Assembly (NCBI GenBank): GCA_001790855.1 | Contig: MGDH01000009.1 | Span: 85,486 to 149,485, forward strand | DNA from: Candidatus Schekmanbacteria bacterium RIFCSPLOWO2_02_FULL_38_14 | GTDB taxonomy: Bacteria > Schekmanbacteria > GWA2-38-11 | DNA: 64,000 nt | Reading direction: 5' to 3' | In this document: positions 1-9,337 of the stretch, one piece after another | Layout of the letters: every line of letters starts with the position of its first letter | Position numbering within the stretch: position 1 is the stretch's first letter | The notes under the pieces: generated by a model | What the model saw: the letters and a program-made list of their open reading frames with translations, nothing else | Database searches by the model: none | Told to the model about the DNA's origin: nothing | Position numbers and translations under genes: made by a program

Positions 1-1148
1 CCTTTATTTATTTCATTGTTTATTTTTTCTGGAAGGTTTAGAGTGCTAACAACGTAAAACTGTTCTCTCTCTTCATCTAATAACCATATTGAAATCCTTA
101 AAACCCACATAGTATTAGATATCACTTCAAGCATTTTAGGCAACATCTCAGATAGATTCAAATCATAGCTTATCTTTTCTGTAAACTCTGTCCATACATA
201 GCGGTAATCATATTTGTTAGCAAAAAAATTCTTGTTTACAAAAATTTGTATTTTCCTTCTGGTTCTTTCAGACAGTACCAAAGCTCCAAAAAATGCCATT
301 GCAATAAAAATTGCAACAGGCCTTAAAAACAGCTTAATATCTTCACCAAAAAATCTTGTAAGCTCAATCACTGTACCGGTAAAAAGGAGGTAAGTCCCTA
401 CTGCCAAAATAGATATTGATCTGTATATTATTTGGCGGGAAATAAATACATTTACATCTAAAAGACGATGCCTTATTATAGAAAAAAACAGCACAAGATT
501 AACCATTAAAATTATAAATGATCCTCCTATCATTAACTTCACCCTCATAAATGAATAGAGCAATGTTTCACTAATGCTATAAATAAAAAAGCAAAACCCT
601 ATTATTATTCCTACTACAGCATACTTGATTTGCCATTTTTCAATTCCTTTTGATTGGCGGAATGTATTTTCAAAATTCACAATTATTAAAATTATTGAAA
701 GAAGTAGAACTATATTAAAATAATACCCGGCTTTCCCTATAGATATTATTATATCACCCATTCTTATAGAAATACTCTTTACTGCTAAATCAGAAAATAA
801 AACTGAAATGATAAATACCAAACATATAAAAGATATAACGCTTAAATAAGTTCTCCATTTAACAATAAGTTCCAGAGCATCTCTTCTCGCAAAGACTATA
901 CTAAAAAAAGTCCAGGTCGGCGGAATTAAGGCAATACCAACCAAAGAAATTTTTATCCAAAAAATTCCTCCTCCTCTATCTAAAGAGTAAAAAAACATAA
1001 AATTACCAAATTCAATAATAGCAAAGCTCAGTAGAGCTGCAGCAAAAGAAATATTTTGAATTTTTTTTGGATTTTTTGAGAAAACATAAACTCCTACTAA
1101 AATAGAAGATAAAAAACTTAAAGAAGAGGGTAAAATTAAAAGGTTCAT
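1..1148 (-). CDS. prsK: PrsK-type membrane histidine kinase, N-terminal part (runs off the window)
   Basis: This is an open frame read from an ATG at 1148 to the window edge, about 382 residues with no stop. The translation starts MNLLILPSSLSFLSSILVGV and gives a series of hydrophobic helices over roughly the first 260 residues, then a soluble stretch containing VSTLNLPEKI that looks like the start of a GAF domain. This layout (about eight membrane helices, GAF, then HisKA/HATPase) is that of PrsK, the sensor kinase that accompanies exosortase/EPS loci. The kinase core lies outside the window and cannot be checked. It follows epsI by 27 bases on the same strand, so it is probably the distal gene of the same transcript. 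Confidence 0.72.
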   Translation of the reverse strand, partial: MNLLILPSSLSFLSSILVGVYVFSKNPKKIQNISFAAALLSFAIIEFGNFMFFYSLDRGGGIFWIKISLVGIALIPPTWTFFSIVFARRDALELIVKWRTYLSVISFICLVFIISVLFSDLAVKSISIRMGDIIISIGKAGYYFNIVLLLSIILIIVNFENTFRQSKGIEKWQIKYAVVGIIIGFCFFIYSISETLLYSFMRVKLMIGGSFIILMVNLVLFFSIIRHRLLDVNVFISRQIIYRSISILAVGTYLLFTGTVIELTRFFGEDIKLFLRPVAIFIAMAFFGALVLSERTRRKIQIFVNKNFFANKYDYRYVWTEFTEKISYDLNLSEMLPKMLEVISNTMWVLRISIWLLDEEREQFYVVSTLNLPEKINNEINK

Positions 1149-1175
1149 AATGACTACATTAAAGGATTTCTAATA

Positions 1176-1829
1176 TTATTTAGGAAGATAGTTTTTTATA
1201 AGCTGAGAAACTTCTTTTGCAAAATCTAGAGCCTTCGCTTTGTCTTCTTCATTTTTTCCTACTCTGAGAGGAATTGATACTCTAATAAATCCGCTTTCAA
1301 CATATCCATGAAATATTCCTGTAAATACCATATTGAGAATTTGGTCAAATCTGCTTGCCATCTGCTTTCTACCTGAACCAAACCACCAATATAGAACCAT
1401 TTCTTTAACACCTTCTTTTTCAACATAAAAATAATTTATTTTATGCTCTAATCCACTTATCGAAATCTTTCTGGTTTCATATCTTCCACCATAATCATAC
1501 AAATTCCAACCTTGTGATTTATAGCATACCTGAGGGTCATGGGCTCCCCATCTATCATTCTGATGGTATACAATACAGAGCCATACAGCATCTTTGTTTC
1601 CGTTTTCATATTTTCTAAATACCAAAAATGAAGGTTCAAGAGCTGTCTTAGCAGATGAATCTACTTTGATATCTTCTGTAGCAATCCATTCACCTACTTT
1701 TCTTGAAAACATTTGTAAAATTTTTACCGTTTCTAAACTACTTTTGGGTTTATAAAGAAATAGTATATAAAAATTAGCAAGTAAAATGAGTACAATAGGA
1801 ATTATATATTTTATTCTGTCTTTTTGCAT
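1176..1829 (-). CDS. epsI: EpsI, exosortase-associated protein (DUF3485)
   Basis: The product is about 217 residues with one N-terminal membrane helix (KYIIPIVLILLANFYILF) and a periplasmic domain containing WLCIVYHQNDRWGAHDPQVC and YWWFGSGRK, typical of the EpsI family. EpsI is either fused to the C-terminus of exosortase or encoded next to it; here it is separate and directly downstream. I placed the start at the ATG at 1829; a TTG at 1850 in the same frame would add seven residues. Either start overlaps the end of the exosortase gene, which suggests translational coupling. Its biochemical role is not firmly established; it is needed with exosortase for EPS production or protein sorting in some species. 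Confidence 0.85.
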   Translation of the reverse strand: MQKDRIKYIIPIVLILLANFYILFLYKPKSSLETVKILQMFSRKVGEWIATEDIKVDSSAKTALEPSFLVFRKYENGNKDAVWLCIVYHQNDRWGAHDPQVCYKSQGWNLYDYGGRYETRKISISGLEHKINYFYVEKEGVKEMVLYWWFGSGRKQMASRFDQILNMVFTGIFHGYVESGFIRVSIPLRVGKNEEDKAKALDFAKEVSQLIKNYLPK

Positions 1830-2644
1830 TTCAATAAGTGGCGAAACCAAACAAGCCCTAAAAGAGCTACTAAAAAAACTAAAAGCCCTGATAGAGTATG
1901 GATAAATCCTTTTGTGACGTTTATTCCATTACTTGTCATTATACCAGTAAATAAAATTCTAACTAAATTACCTAATACTGCTAAGGGAATTGCTGAAATT
2001 ACCAGAACTATTTTTTTAAAAGCAGAACTCTCAGTAAAATATGCAAAAATTATCCCCAAGGCAAGTAGTGATAAGATAGACCTGATACCACTGCATGGAT
2101 CTGCAACTTCAATAGATCCAGTTGAAAAATTAAGAATTACTCCTTCTCTGAAAACAGGAATCCCTAATAAATAAATTATGTTAGCTGAAAGATAAGCTGA
2201 AAATAATTTTAACATGTTACTAATACGGTTAAGGAAAAAGATTCCTAAAAATGGTACCATGAAAAAAAGATAAGCTATTGGAAACAGTAATTCCTTCGCA
2301 ATATCTTTGCCATAATATGTTAAAATAATTCCATATATTATTAAAATAAATGAATAGGAAGATGTCAAATTTACTTGAGCTCTGATACTAATAATTTGTA
2401 TAATTATTGCAATAAAAATAATTGTAATGCCAAGGATAGAGCCATCTCTTCCCTTAATTTTTGATATTGTATCTTTTTTTAACCACCCAATATATATTGA
2501 TATTAAAGGAATTAAAGGTCCATGGGAATAATTTGGATCATTTAACCATTTTGAACCTAACCAGATAAAATTTTTATAGTATAACAGAATCAATGAAACA
2601 ATAGTTATAGCTAATAATATTATTTTATTTACATTTTTAGTCAT
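1811..2644 (-). CDS. xrt: Exosortase, membrane transpeptidase-like protease
   Basis: The product is 277 residues with about eight membrane helices. The three signature residues of the exosortase/archaeosortase family are visible: Cys184 in ADPCSGIRS, Arg229 in LGNLVRILFTG and His249 in GFIHTLSG. The enzyme cleaves C-terminal PEP-CTERM-type signals of exported proteins and is thought to transfer them to a surface anchor. It lies between an acetyltransferase gene and epsI at the downstream end of the EPS locus. The lack of a fused EpsI domain distinguishes it from the long XrtA form. No PEP-CTERM substrate gene is present in the window. Confidence 0.9.
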   Translation of the reverse strand: MTKNVNKIILLAITIVSLILLYYKNFIWLGSKWLNDPNYSHGPLIPLISIYIGWLKKDTISKIKGRDGSILGITIIFIAIIIQIISIRAQVNLTSSYSFILIIYGIILTYYGKDIAKELLFPIAYLFFMVPFLGIFFLNRISNMLKLFSAYLSANIIYLLGIPVFREGVILNFSTGSIEVADPCSGIRSILSLLALGIIFAYFTESSAFKKIVLVISAIPLAVLGNLVRILFTGIMTSNGINVTKGFIHTLSGLLVFLVALLGLVWFRHLLKCKKTE

Positions 2645-2645
2645 T

Positions 2646-3272
2646 TTAATTTCTTTTTTTTATGGATTTAGCCGGTATACCTCCTGCTATTGTATAAGGA
2701 GGTATATCCTTTGTTACAACTGATCCAGCAGCAATTATAGAACCATCTCCAATGGTCACACCTGCTACGATAATACAATTTGCTCCGAGCCAAACATCAT
2801 TTCCTATTACTATATCTTTTTCAATAAACGGTTGGGTATTCATAGGCATTCCTAAGTTAGTGCTGTGATTAGAGGAGAAAATTTTAGTCCCGGGACCCAT
2901 TAATAAATTATCTCCAAGAATTATTTTTGAATTAGAACTTGCCCAGATACAGCAATTATGGTTTATATGAGAATTTTCCCCAAGGTAAATATTCTCACCA
3001 CATCTAAGAGAAGCTGTTGGATGAATCCTTGGATTTCCCTTTATATGCATCTTTGATAAAGGTGCTACATGGTCATGGACAAAATAAGCCAACCTTGCAA
3101 ATAATCCTTTAAATAAAGAAGGGGCAAAAAGAAATTTTAGCACTTCCATCACATCTTTAAATTCAGGTTTATTCCTTGGTTTTGTTAAGGATTTTTCACT
3201 CATAGTCATATAAGTATAGCTAATTTGCCTTGCTCCTAATATATTATTTAGGTTTCCATAGTTTTGATACAT
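2646..3272 (-). CDS. Hexapeptide-repeat O-acetyltransferase (WcaF/maltose acetyltransferase-like)
   Basis: The product is 208 residues. The C-terminal two thirds is a left-handed beta-helix of hexapeptide repeats ([19 protein letters not shown]), ending in [17 protein letters not shown], the usual tail of CoA-dependent sugar acetyltransferases. The catalytic His is probably in [10 protein letters not shown]. The first 40 residues are not typical of the fold, and translation may start at an internal ATG near 3209 or 3203. No clear ribosome site decides this. It likely O-acetylates a sugar of the polysaccharide or a lipid-linked intermediate. The gene follows the epimerase gene by three bases. 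Confidence 0.85.
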   Translation of the reverse strand: MYQNYGNLNNILGARQISYTYMTMSEKSLTKPRNKPEFKDVMEVLKFLFAPSLFKGLFARLAYFVHDHVAPLSKMHIKGNPRIHPTASLRCGENIYLGENSHINHNCCIWASSNSKIILGDNLLMGPGTKIFSSNHSTNLGMPMNTQPFIEKDIVIGNDVWLGANCIIVAGVTIGDGSIIAAGSVVTKDIPPYTIAGGIPAKSIKKRN

Positions 3273-3275
3273 AAA

Positions 3276-4277
3276 TTAATTATCATAACTATTATAACCT
3301 TTTTCCCTTTTATTGCTTTTATACCATTGAATCGTGCGAGTTAACCCTTCTTCCGAAGAGTATATCTGTCGGAACCCAGCATTTCTAACTTTATTAGCAT
3401 TATGTTGTGTTGTCTTATTCATCTTTGAAATAGCTGCAGTTATTGGAAAATCTATTTTTAAAACTTTTAATAAAAATTCAAAAGGTACCATAGCGTTTAA
3501 AATAGGATTAACAGGCAGAGAATACTTTGGAACTGGTCTTCCCAATAGCTTATAAATCAGATTAGTAAATTCTTTAAAAGATATACTTGGTTCGTCAGCA
3601 TAATTATAAATTTCTACTCCATCAAATCCCTTATTAATTAAAAACAATGTAACATCTATCATATTTTCAATATAAGCAGTTGATTTAACATTATCACCCA
3701 TGCCTATTGGAAAAAACAGATGTCTGGCTATTTGACGGATTAATCTATATACATTTCCTTTATTTTTAGGTCCAAAAACCACCGTTGGCCTTATAATTAG
3801 TGCACATCTTCCTGTTTTTTCAGAAACCCATTTTTTTATTAGTTTTTCTGCTTCAAGTTTTGTACTGCCATATATTGTATTGGGTTTTGGTATAGTGTTT
3901 TCATCAGTAGGAATATTCTGGTCACCATAGACAGCAACAGAACTGAAAAAAACAATTTTGTTAATGCCGGTTTCACTCATAGCCTTTAAAATATTTTCTG
4001 TTCCAACGACATTAACTTGATAGAATTCGTCTTCAGAAATACCAAAAAACCGGTGTTTTGCAGCAAGATGTATGATTAAATCATTTCCTTTTATTGTTTG
4101 TAGGACTGTTGAGTAATCAAGAATATTTCCTTGTATGTAGTTAAATGTATCAAATTCTTTACTGAAATTTGTTTTTTCCTTGATATCTAATATTCGCACA
4201 TTCCAACCATTTTTATATATTTTTTTGCATAAAAAATCTCCTATAAATCCTCCTCCACCTGTGACTAACGTTTTCAT
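3276..4277 (-). CDS. NAD-dependent sugar epimerase/dehydratase (extended SDR)
   Basis: The start was set at the ATG at 4277 (MKTLVTGGGGFIG), because this begins directly with the Rossmann strand and a GGGA-like ribosome site precedes it; the ATG at 4289 would add four residues. The nucleotide-binding motif is GGGGFIG, the catalytic pair is in IYGSTKLEAEK (YxxxK), and a serine lies in VFFSSVAVYGD. The length of about 333 residues is normal for the family. It should epimerise, dehydrate or reduce a nucleotide-activated sugar for the EPS. The exact substrate is not readable; UDP-hexose epimerases and NDP-deoxysugar reductases share these motifs. Confidence 0.85.
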   Translation of the reverse strand: MKTLVTGGGGFIGDFLCKKIYKNGWNVRILDIKEKTNFSKEFDTFNYIQGNILDYSTVLQTIKGNDLIIHLAAKHRFFGISEDEFYQVNVVGTENILKAMSETGINKIVFFSSVAVYGDQNIPTDENTIPKPNTIYGSTKLEAEKLIKKWVSEKTGRCALIIRPTVVFGPKNKGNVYRLIRQIARHLFFPIGMGDNVKSTAYIENMIDVTLFLINKGFDGVEIYNYADEPSISFKEFTNLIYKLLGRPVPKYSLPVNPILNAMVPFEFLLKVLKIDFPITAAISKMNKTTQHNANKVRNAGFRQIYSSEEGLTRTIQWYKSNKREKGYNSYDN

Positions 4278-4346
4278 TAAAATTCCCATTTTATTAATAA
4301 TTTTTATAGACTGATTCTATTTTGGTTTTTAAAAAGATAACAATAT

Positions 4347-5480
4347 TTATCTTGTTGTTTCTGCAATTTCCCATACTGAATGGCGTTTACCTCTGAAATA
4401 ATTTAAAACCCCGATTAAAGCTGCTGTGTTAATTAGACAAAAGTAGAATGGAACAGAAAATAATCTGCCTGATTTATTTCTTAAAAAAAATCCTACTAAA
4501 CTGATAAAATAGAAAAACAACTGTAAATATAAAGTAATTTTAGAAAATAGTGAATTTAGAAAAAAGTTAGATAATAAAATTACAATTAAAAAGAAAGGTA
4601 CAAACCATCTAATAAGCTTATGAGAAATAAAACAGAATCCCCACATACCTTTAAGCATGTGATATTTTTTCCAATAACGAAGGAAAGCTGTAAGCCCTCT
4701 TGTTACAATTCGAGATCTTCTGTCAAACTCCTCTTTGGGCGATGATGTTGCTTTCTCATAAGCTATTGCTTCAGGTTCAAATACTATTTTATACCCTCTG
4801 TCGGCTATTTGAATTGGGTGTGCTAAATCATTTGCAACATCTAAGTCTAGATTAAAAAATAAATTTTTTCTTATTGCATAAATTGAGCCATTTGCAGCCA
4901 CTATCGAACCATATTTGCTTTCAAGCTTCTTTATCATTGACTCATAACGGAAATACAAGCCTTCACCTTTACCAACTGATGTTTTTTTATCTATATATTT
5001 CAAGCTCCCTACCACACAGCCTACTTTTTCGTCAGTAAAATTTCTAACCAACTTTTTAACAGCATCTTCCTTATAAATGCAGTTAGCATCTGTAAAAATT
5101 ATAATTTTTCCTTCACATCTTGATATAAATTCATTGATTATAGAATTTTTTCCCTTTCTTATTGTAGATTTATAAAAAGCTACTCTCTTATCTGAAAAAT
5201 CTCTTACTCTTCTTTCTGTTGCATCATCTGAACCATCTGATGCAACAACTATTTTCAATTTTTCTTTTGGGTAGTCTAAAGCAAGGCAATTTTCAATTTT
5301 GTTCTTAATCACTTTTTCTTCATTGTAAGCTGGAATAAATAATATTATACTTAAAATAAATTCTTGTTTTGTTAAAGAACTATCTTTTGATGTTAAAACC
5401 ATAAGAACAAGTGGATATCCAACATATACATAGAATACTAAAAATACTAAAAACCAAAAAATATACTCAAGCACTATCAT
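4347..5480 (-). CDS. Membrane-bound family 2 glycosyltransferase (processive type)
   Basis: The product is 377 residues with one membrane helix at the N-terminus, a GT2 catalytic domain and two or three helices near residues 285-365. Visible motifs are IPAYNEEKVI, VVASDGSDDAT, FTDANCIY at the DxD position, and RRSRIVTRG in the place of the QxxRW box. This resembles the poly-beta-1,6-GlcNAc synthase/cellulose synthase-like group, which polymerises or adds sugars at the inner membrane. Gaps of 57-123 bases separate it from its neighbours, all on the same strand. The sugar donor cannot be inferred. Confidence 0.85.
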   Translation of the reverse strand: MIVLEYIFWFLVFLVFYVYVGYPLVLMVLTSKDSSLTKQEFILSIILFIPAYNEEKVIKNKIENCLALDYPKEKLKIVVASDGSDDATERRVRDFSDKRVAFYKSTIRKGKNSIINEFISRCEGKIIIFTDANCIYKEDAVKKLVRNFTDEKVGCVVGSLKYIDKKTSVGKGEGLYFRYESMIKKLESKYGSIVAANGSIYAIRKNLFFNLDLDVANDLAHPIQIADRGYKIVFEPEAIAYEKATSSPKEEFDRRSRIVTRGLTAFLRYWKKYHMLKGMWGFCFISHKLIRWFVPFFLIVILLSNFFLNSLFSKITLYLQLFFYFISLVGFFLRNKSGRLFSVPFYFCLINTAALIGVLNYFRGKRHSVWEIAETTR

Positions 5481-5603
5481 CTATTTCTTTTTTTAAGTTA
5501 GATTATTATATCAGAAAAATTTGGCAAATAACTCTGTATCCCAAGATTCAATGAAAAAAATATTTGATGTAAAAAGTAGAAATAACTTCACAGTTTATTG
5601 TTT

Positions 5604-7049
5604 TTAGTTTAATCCAATTACAGATTTAATTATTAGTTTTATCTTTCTTAAAACATTTTTAAAAGAACGTATTCCAAAGTGTCCGTGCGCTGCACTCATT
5701 CTTGCTTGTAGTACCATCCCTTTCAGCCTTTTTCTTAAAATTTCTTTTTTGTCAACACCTGGAATTTCCATCTGGACCGTCCATGGATTTTTGACTTGAA
5801 GCTCACTTCTGAAAATTTTGTGTTTAATTGCAATATCATATAGCTTTGAGCCAGGATAAGGGGATGCAATCTGCCATGATATATAATCAAGAAGTCCTTC
5901 TTTATACCAAATTTTGGCAGTTCTTAGTGTATTTTCTACTTCTTCGCTCGTTTCAATCCGTAAGAGACCATCTTCTTCCCACAACTGGTACATCATGAAG
6001 AATCCATATATCTTGATACTATATTTTTTAAGAGCTTTAAGTATATCATACATCTTTGGAACAGTTGTATATTTCCCTATACCATCAAGGACTCTTTGGT
6101 TAATGCTTTCAATACCTAAATGAACAAGCCAGAAATTTGCTAAAGATATTGCTTTTGCAAGATTGTCATCAATGTTGTGAAGAAAAAGATTGCACTGGAA
6201 AAAAAGATCATTGCGTTTAATTTTTTCTAATTCATTCATTAAACTTAAACACCACTTATAATCTGCATTCAATTCATCAGATCTGATATAAATTTCCCTT
6301 ATCCCTCTGTTATAAAGCATTTCTATTTCTTCAACTATTTTTTGGGGTGACCTGAGTCTTACCCTTGGATAACCTGACCTCCAAACAGGGTTTGAACAGA
6401 ATACGCAATTCCATGGGCAACCCCTTGAAGCAAGTATTGCTGTACTTGGAGATTTTTTTCTGTAAAGGTTACCTCTATATTTTGAAAAATCAACAAGCCC
6501 CCAATCAGGGAAAGAAATATCATCAAGGTTTTTAACGAAATCTCTCTTCTCTGAAAAAACAATTTCTCCATTATTTTTAAATGCTATGCCTGGAATAGAG
6601 AACCTATCTTCTTTCCTTTTTGCAAATGCTTCAAGGAACGAAGTGAATGTTATTTCTCCTTCTCCAACAGCACAGAAATCTGCAGGAGAATCCCTTAAGA
6701 CTTCTTCATAATTCAAAGTAGGATGTACTCCGCCACATAAAATTGGCAGATTAGGCATTTCTCTTTTTAGGGCTCTTATAGTTTTAAATGCTCCTTCTCG
6801 TAGAAGCGAGACAAATGATAAACCATAAAGATCAGGATTTATTTCTTTTATTCTTTTTATGTGGCCTTCCAAATCGCAAAATCCTTCCAAATAGTAAAAC
6901 TCAAAAATGTCAGGAAGAATTCCTTTTGAGATAAGTTTTTTTGCATAACCAACGAGATATAAAATCCCCAAATTAGGGTATGCTAAATCATATCCACCTG
7001 CTATCTGTGGTGGATCTGCAAGTAAGATCTTGAATTTAGAAGCTCCCAT
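5604..7049 (-). CDS. B12-binding-domain radical SAM protein (BchE-like)
   Basis: The product is 481 residues. Residues 1-150 look like a cobalamin-binding Rossmann domain (LPILCGGVHPTLNYEEVL, CAVGEGE). The radical SAM core follows with its iron-sulfur motif C211-x3-C215-x2-C218 in RGCPWNCVFCSNP. Such enzymes methylate or rearrange unactivated carbons. In polysaccharide loci they are often present but rarely characterised; a role in modifying a sugar or lipid carrier is inference. A second, distinct member of this family lies at 38054-39520. Confidence 0.82.
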   Translation of the reverse strand: MGASKFKILLADPPQIAGGYDLAYPNLGILYLVGYAKKLISKGILPDIFEFYYLEGFCDLEGHIKRIKEINPDLYGLSFVSLLREGAFKTIRALKREMPNLPILCGGVHPTLNYEEVLRDSPADFCAVGEGEITFTSFLEAFAKRKEDRFSIPGIAFKNNGEIVFSEKRDFVKNLDDISFPDWGLVDFSKYRGNLYRKKSPSTAILASRGCPWNCVFCSNPVWRSGYPRVRLRSPQKIVEEIEMLYNRGIREIYIRSDELNADYKWCLSLMNELEKIKRNDLFFQCNLFLHNIDDNLAKAISLANFWLVHLGIESINQRVLDGIGKYTTVPKMYDILKALKKYSIKIYGFFMMYQLWEEDGLLRIETSEEVENTLRTAKIWYKEGLLDYISWQIASPYPGSKLYDIAIKHKIFRSELQVKNPWTVQMEIPGVDKKEILRKRLKGMVLQARMSAAHGHFGIRSFKNVLRKIKLIIKSVIGLN

Positions 7050-7075
7050 AGATTCACCTCTTTTTATTTCTTTAC

Positions 7076-8203
7076 TTATAGCTCATAAATTCTCTCTGTT
7101 TCCTTAACCATTCGTTCTGCTGTATAATTTTCCAAAACCCTTTTTCTTCCTTTTTCCCCAAAACTATTTCGTAAGTTATCATCTTTTAAAAGCGTAAGGA
7201 TTTTATCCGCTAACTGGATTGGGTCATTAGGAGGCACTATAAATCCCGTTACACCATCCTCAACAACCTCAGAGTTTCCTCCTGCATCTGTTACAACACA
7301 GGATTTTTTTGCAGCCATTGCCTCCAGAATGGCTATGGAAAACCCCTCTCTCAATGAGGACAGAACAAAGATATCCATAAACTGCAATAGTTCCGGAATA
7401 TCAGTTCGAACCCCAGAAAAGATAACCTTTTCTTTAATTTCAAGCTTCTTTGCTAAGTTTTCAAGTTCATTCCTCAGAGGCCCATTCCCTACGATGAGAA
7501 AAGCAACATCCTTGTATTGATCTGATAGAATTTTTGCAGCTTCAATAAAATACCTTTGGCCCTTTTGAAGAGTAAGGTTTCCCACATTTCCTACGATTTT
7601 AGATCCCTCTTCTATAAAAAATTCCTTATAAAATCTTCCCTTGTTAATCTCTTTCGCTAAATATAAATCTGGATCAATTCCATTGTAAATAGTTATATAT
7701 CTCCCTCTGCCAAAAATCCCCTTTTTCTGATTAGATACTCTTACCCTCTCGCATACTGAAATAATCTTTTTGTTAAGCAAGCCCAGTATGTTGCTGATGA
7801 CAGAAAAAAGAAGCCCTTTTTTATAAAACTGATTCTGCACTGTATGGTCTGTCCTTATTCTATTCTTTACCCCAGAAAGAAGGGCAGCCACTATAAACCA
7901 GTTATTCACGACGAAATTGTGGGAATGAATTATATCTATCTTTTCCCTTTTTATAAATTTTATAAGTTTTATCAAAAAGAGAAGAGGAAAGATTTTTTGT
8001 TTATTAAACATAAAAGTTTTAACATTAAATTTTTTTATTTCCTCCTCTAACTCTCCTCCACTTGTCAGAGAACAGATAATCGGTTCAAACCTGCTCCTAT
8101 CATGGTAGCGGGCATAGTAAGACACTATCTTCTCTGCACCTCCCATTTTAAAGGAGTATACGCCATGCAATACCTTTCTCTTTGATAACTTATTTTTTCC
8201 CAA
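7076..8203 (-). CDS. Family 4 glycosyltransferase
   Basis: The product is 375 residues with two Rossmann-like halves. The N-terminal acceptor half begins with VLHGVYSFKMGGAEKIVSYY; the donor-binding half shows VGNVGNLTLQKGQ, VGNGPLRNELENLA and the E-x7-E region in SLREGFSIAILEAMAAKK, as expected for GT4 retaining enzymes. It ends with a Glycos_transf_1 tail. It is three bases from the next upstream gene, a paralogous GT4, so the two are probably co-translated and add successive sugars to the repeat unit. Confidence 0.88.
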   Translation of the reverse strand: MGKNKLSKRKVLHGVYSFKMGGAEKIVSYYARYHDRSRFEPIICSLTSGGELEEEIKKFNVKTFMFNKQKIFPLLFLIKLIKFIKREKIDIIHSHNFVVNNWFIVAALLSGVKNRIRTDHTVQNQFYKKGLLFSVISNILGLLNKKIISVCERVRVSNQKKGIFGRGRYITIYNGIDPDLYLAKEINKGRFYKEFFIEEGSKIVGNVGNLTLQKGQRYFIEAAKILSDQYKDVAFLIVGNGPLRNELENLAKKLEIKEKVIFSGVRTDIPELLQFMDIFVLSSLREGFSIAILEAMAAKKSCVVTDAGGNSEVVEDGVTGFIVPPNDPIQLADKILTLLKDDNLRNSFGEKGRKRVLENYTAERMVKETERIYEL

Positions 8204-8206
8204 TTT

Positions 8207-9319
8207 TTAGCTTATCTCTCCTCTCAGAAGATCTTCGTAAATCCTCATATAGTCTGAAACCATTCTTGAAATTGAAAAGTTTTCTAAAACCGATTTCTTT
8301 GCCATTTCACCAAGCTTTCTTGCCATGCACTTGTCTTCAAGCAGAAAAATAACTTTCTCAGCAAGTGTCTGCCAGTTTCCCGGAGGCACAAGGAAACCAT
8401 TAACACCGTCTTTTATCAACTTAGGGTTGCCACCAACATCTGAAGCAATAATAGGCCTTCCAGAAGCCATTGCTTCAAGCAGAGCTATAGAAGTCCCCTC
8501 AGATCTTGATGGAAGAAGATAGATATCTAAAATTGATAGAATCTCCGCCACATCACCTCTAAGACCTAAAAAAATAATATAACTTTCTAAATTCAACTCC
8601 TTTATCAGTTCCTGAAGCTCTTCTCTGTACTGAATATCTTTAGGTCTTATAGCGTCCCCTAATATTAGGAGCTTTCCATCTTTGTATATACTGAAAATTT
8701 TTTGAGCTGCTTTTATGAGAAGATCATATCCCTTTACTGGTTTTATGTTTCCAACAGCTCCTATCAATGGAAAAGCAGACAGCAAATTAAGTTCTCTCTT
8801 TTTTGAAGAAGAACGGTTATTATTATCAAATTTTTTGATATCTATCCCATTGTAAACCGTTAAGACCTTCTTTCCTTTAATTACTTTACAAAACTCATCT
8901 TTCAAAAAATCTGAAACTGCTATTATCCTATCTCCAAATCTTGCTAAAAACCTGTAGGCAAATCTTCTTTTCCTAGATCTTAAACAATCCATTCCGTGAA
9001 TAGTCATAATAATTTTACACCTTGTCAATTTCGCAGTTATAAAACCATAAAAATTATTAACGAAAAGATGAGAATGGATTATGTTGATTTTTTCTCGTTT
9101 CACAAGTTTCATTAATGCTCTGATGTAATGAAAAATATTTTTATCTTTTTTGCTTATAATCTCACAAGGCACCTCTCTCAATTCCTTTTCAAATCTACCT
9201 CCTTCTCTTGAACAGATATAAACATCAACTCCCCTCTTTCTTAGTTCTTGGGAGAGGTCTTTAACAACCGTTTCTGCTCCTCCCAAATGAAGATTCCCTA
9301 TCATCTGAAGAACTCTCAA
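8207..9319 (-). CDS. Family 4 glycosyltransferase
   Basis: The product is 370 residues. The N-terminus MRVLQMIGNLHLGGAETVV carries the GGAE motif common in GT4 enzymes, and the donor site is in RSEGTSIALLEAMASGRP. It is clearly paralogous to the gene immediately downstream (7076-8203), and the pair looks like an old tandem duplication with divergent specificity. It presumably transfers a sugar from a nucleotide donor onto the growing lipid-linked oligosaccharide at the cytoplasmic face. Donor and linkage are unknown. Confidence 0.88.
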   Translation of the reverse strand: MRVLQMIGNLHLGGAETVVKDLSQELRKRGVDVYICSREGGRFEKELREVPCEIISKKDKNIFHYIRALMKLVKREKINIIHSHLFVNNFYGFITAKLTRCKIIMTIHGMDCLRSRKRRFAYRFLARFGDRIIAVSDFLKDEFCKVIKGKKVLTVYNGIDIKKFDNNNRSSSKKRELNLLSAFPLIGAVGNIKPVKGYDLLIKAAQKIFSIYKDGKLLILGDAIRPKDIQYREELQELIKELNLESYIIFLGLRGDVAEILSILDIYLLPSRSEGTSIALLEAMASGRPIIASDVGGNPKLIKDGVNGFLVPPGNWQTLAEKVIFLLEDKCMARKLGEMAKKSVLENFSISRMVSDYMRIYEDLLRGEIS

Positions 9320-9337
9320 ACTTTCCCCTTTAAAAAA

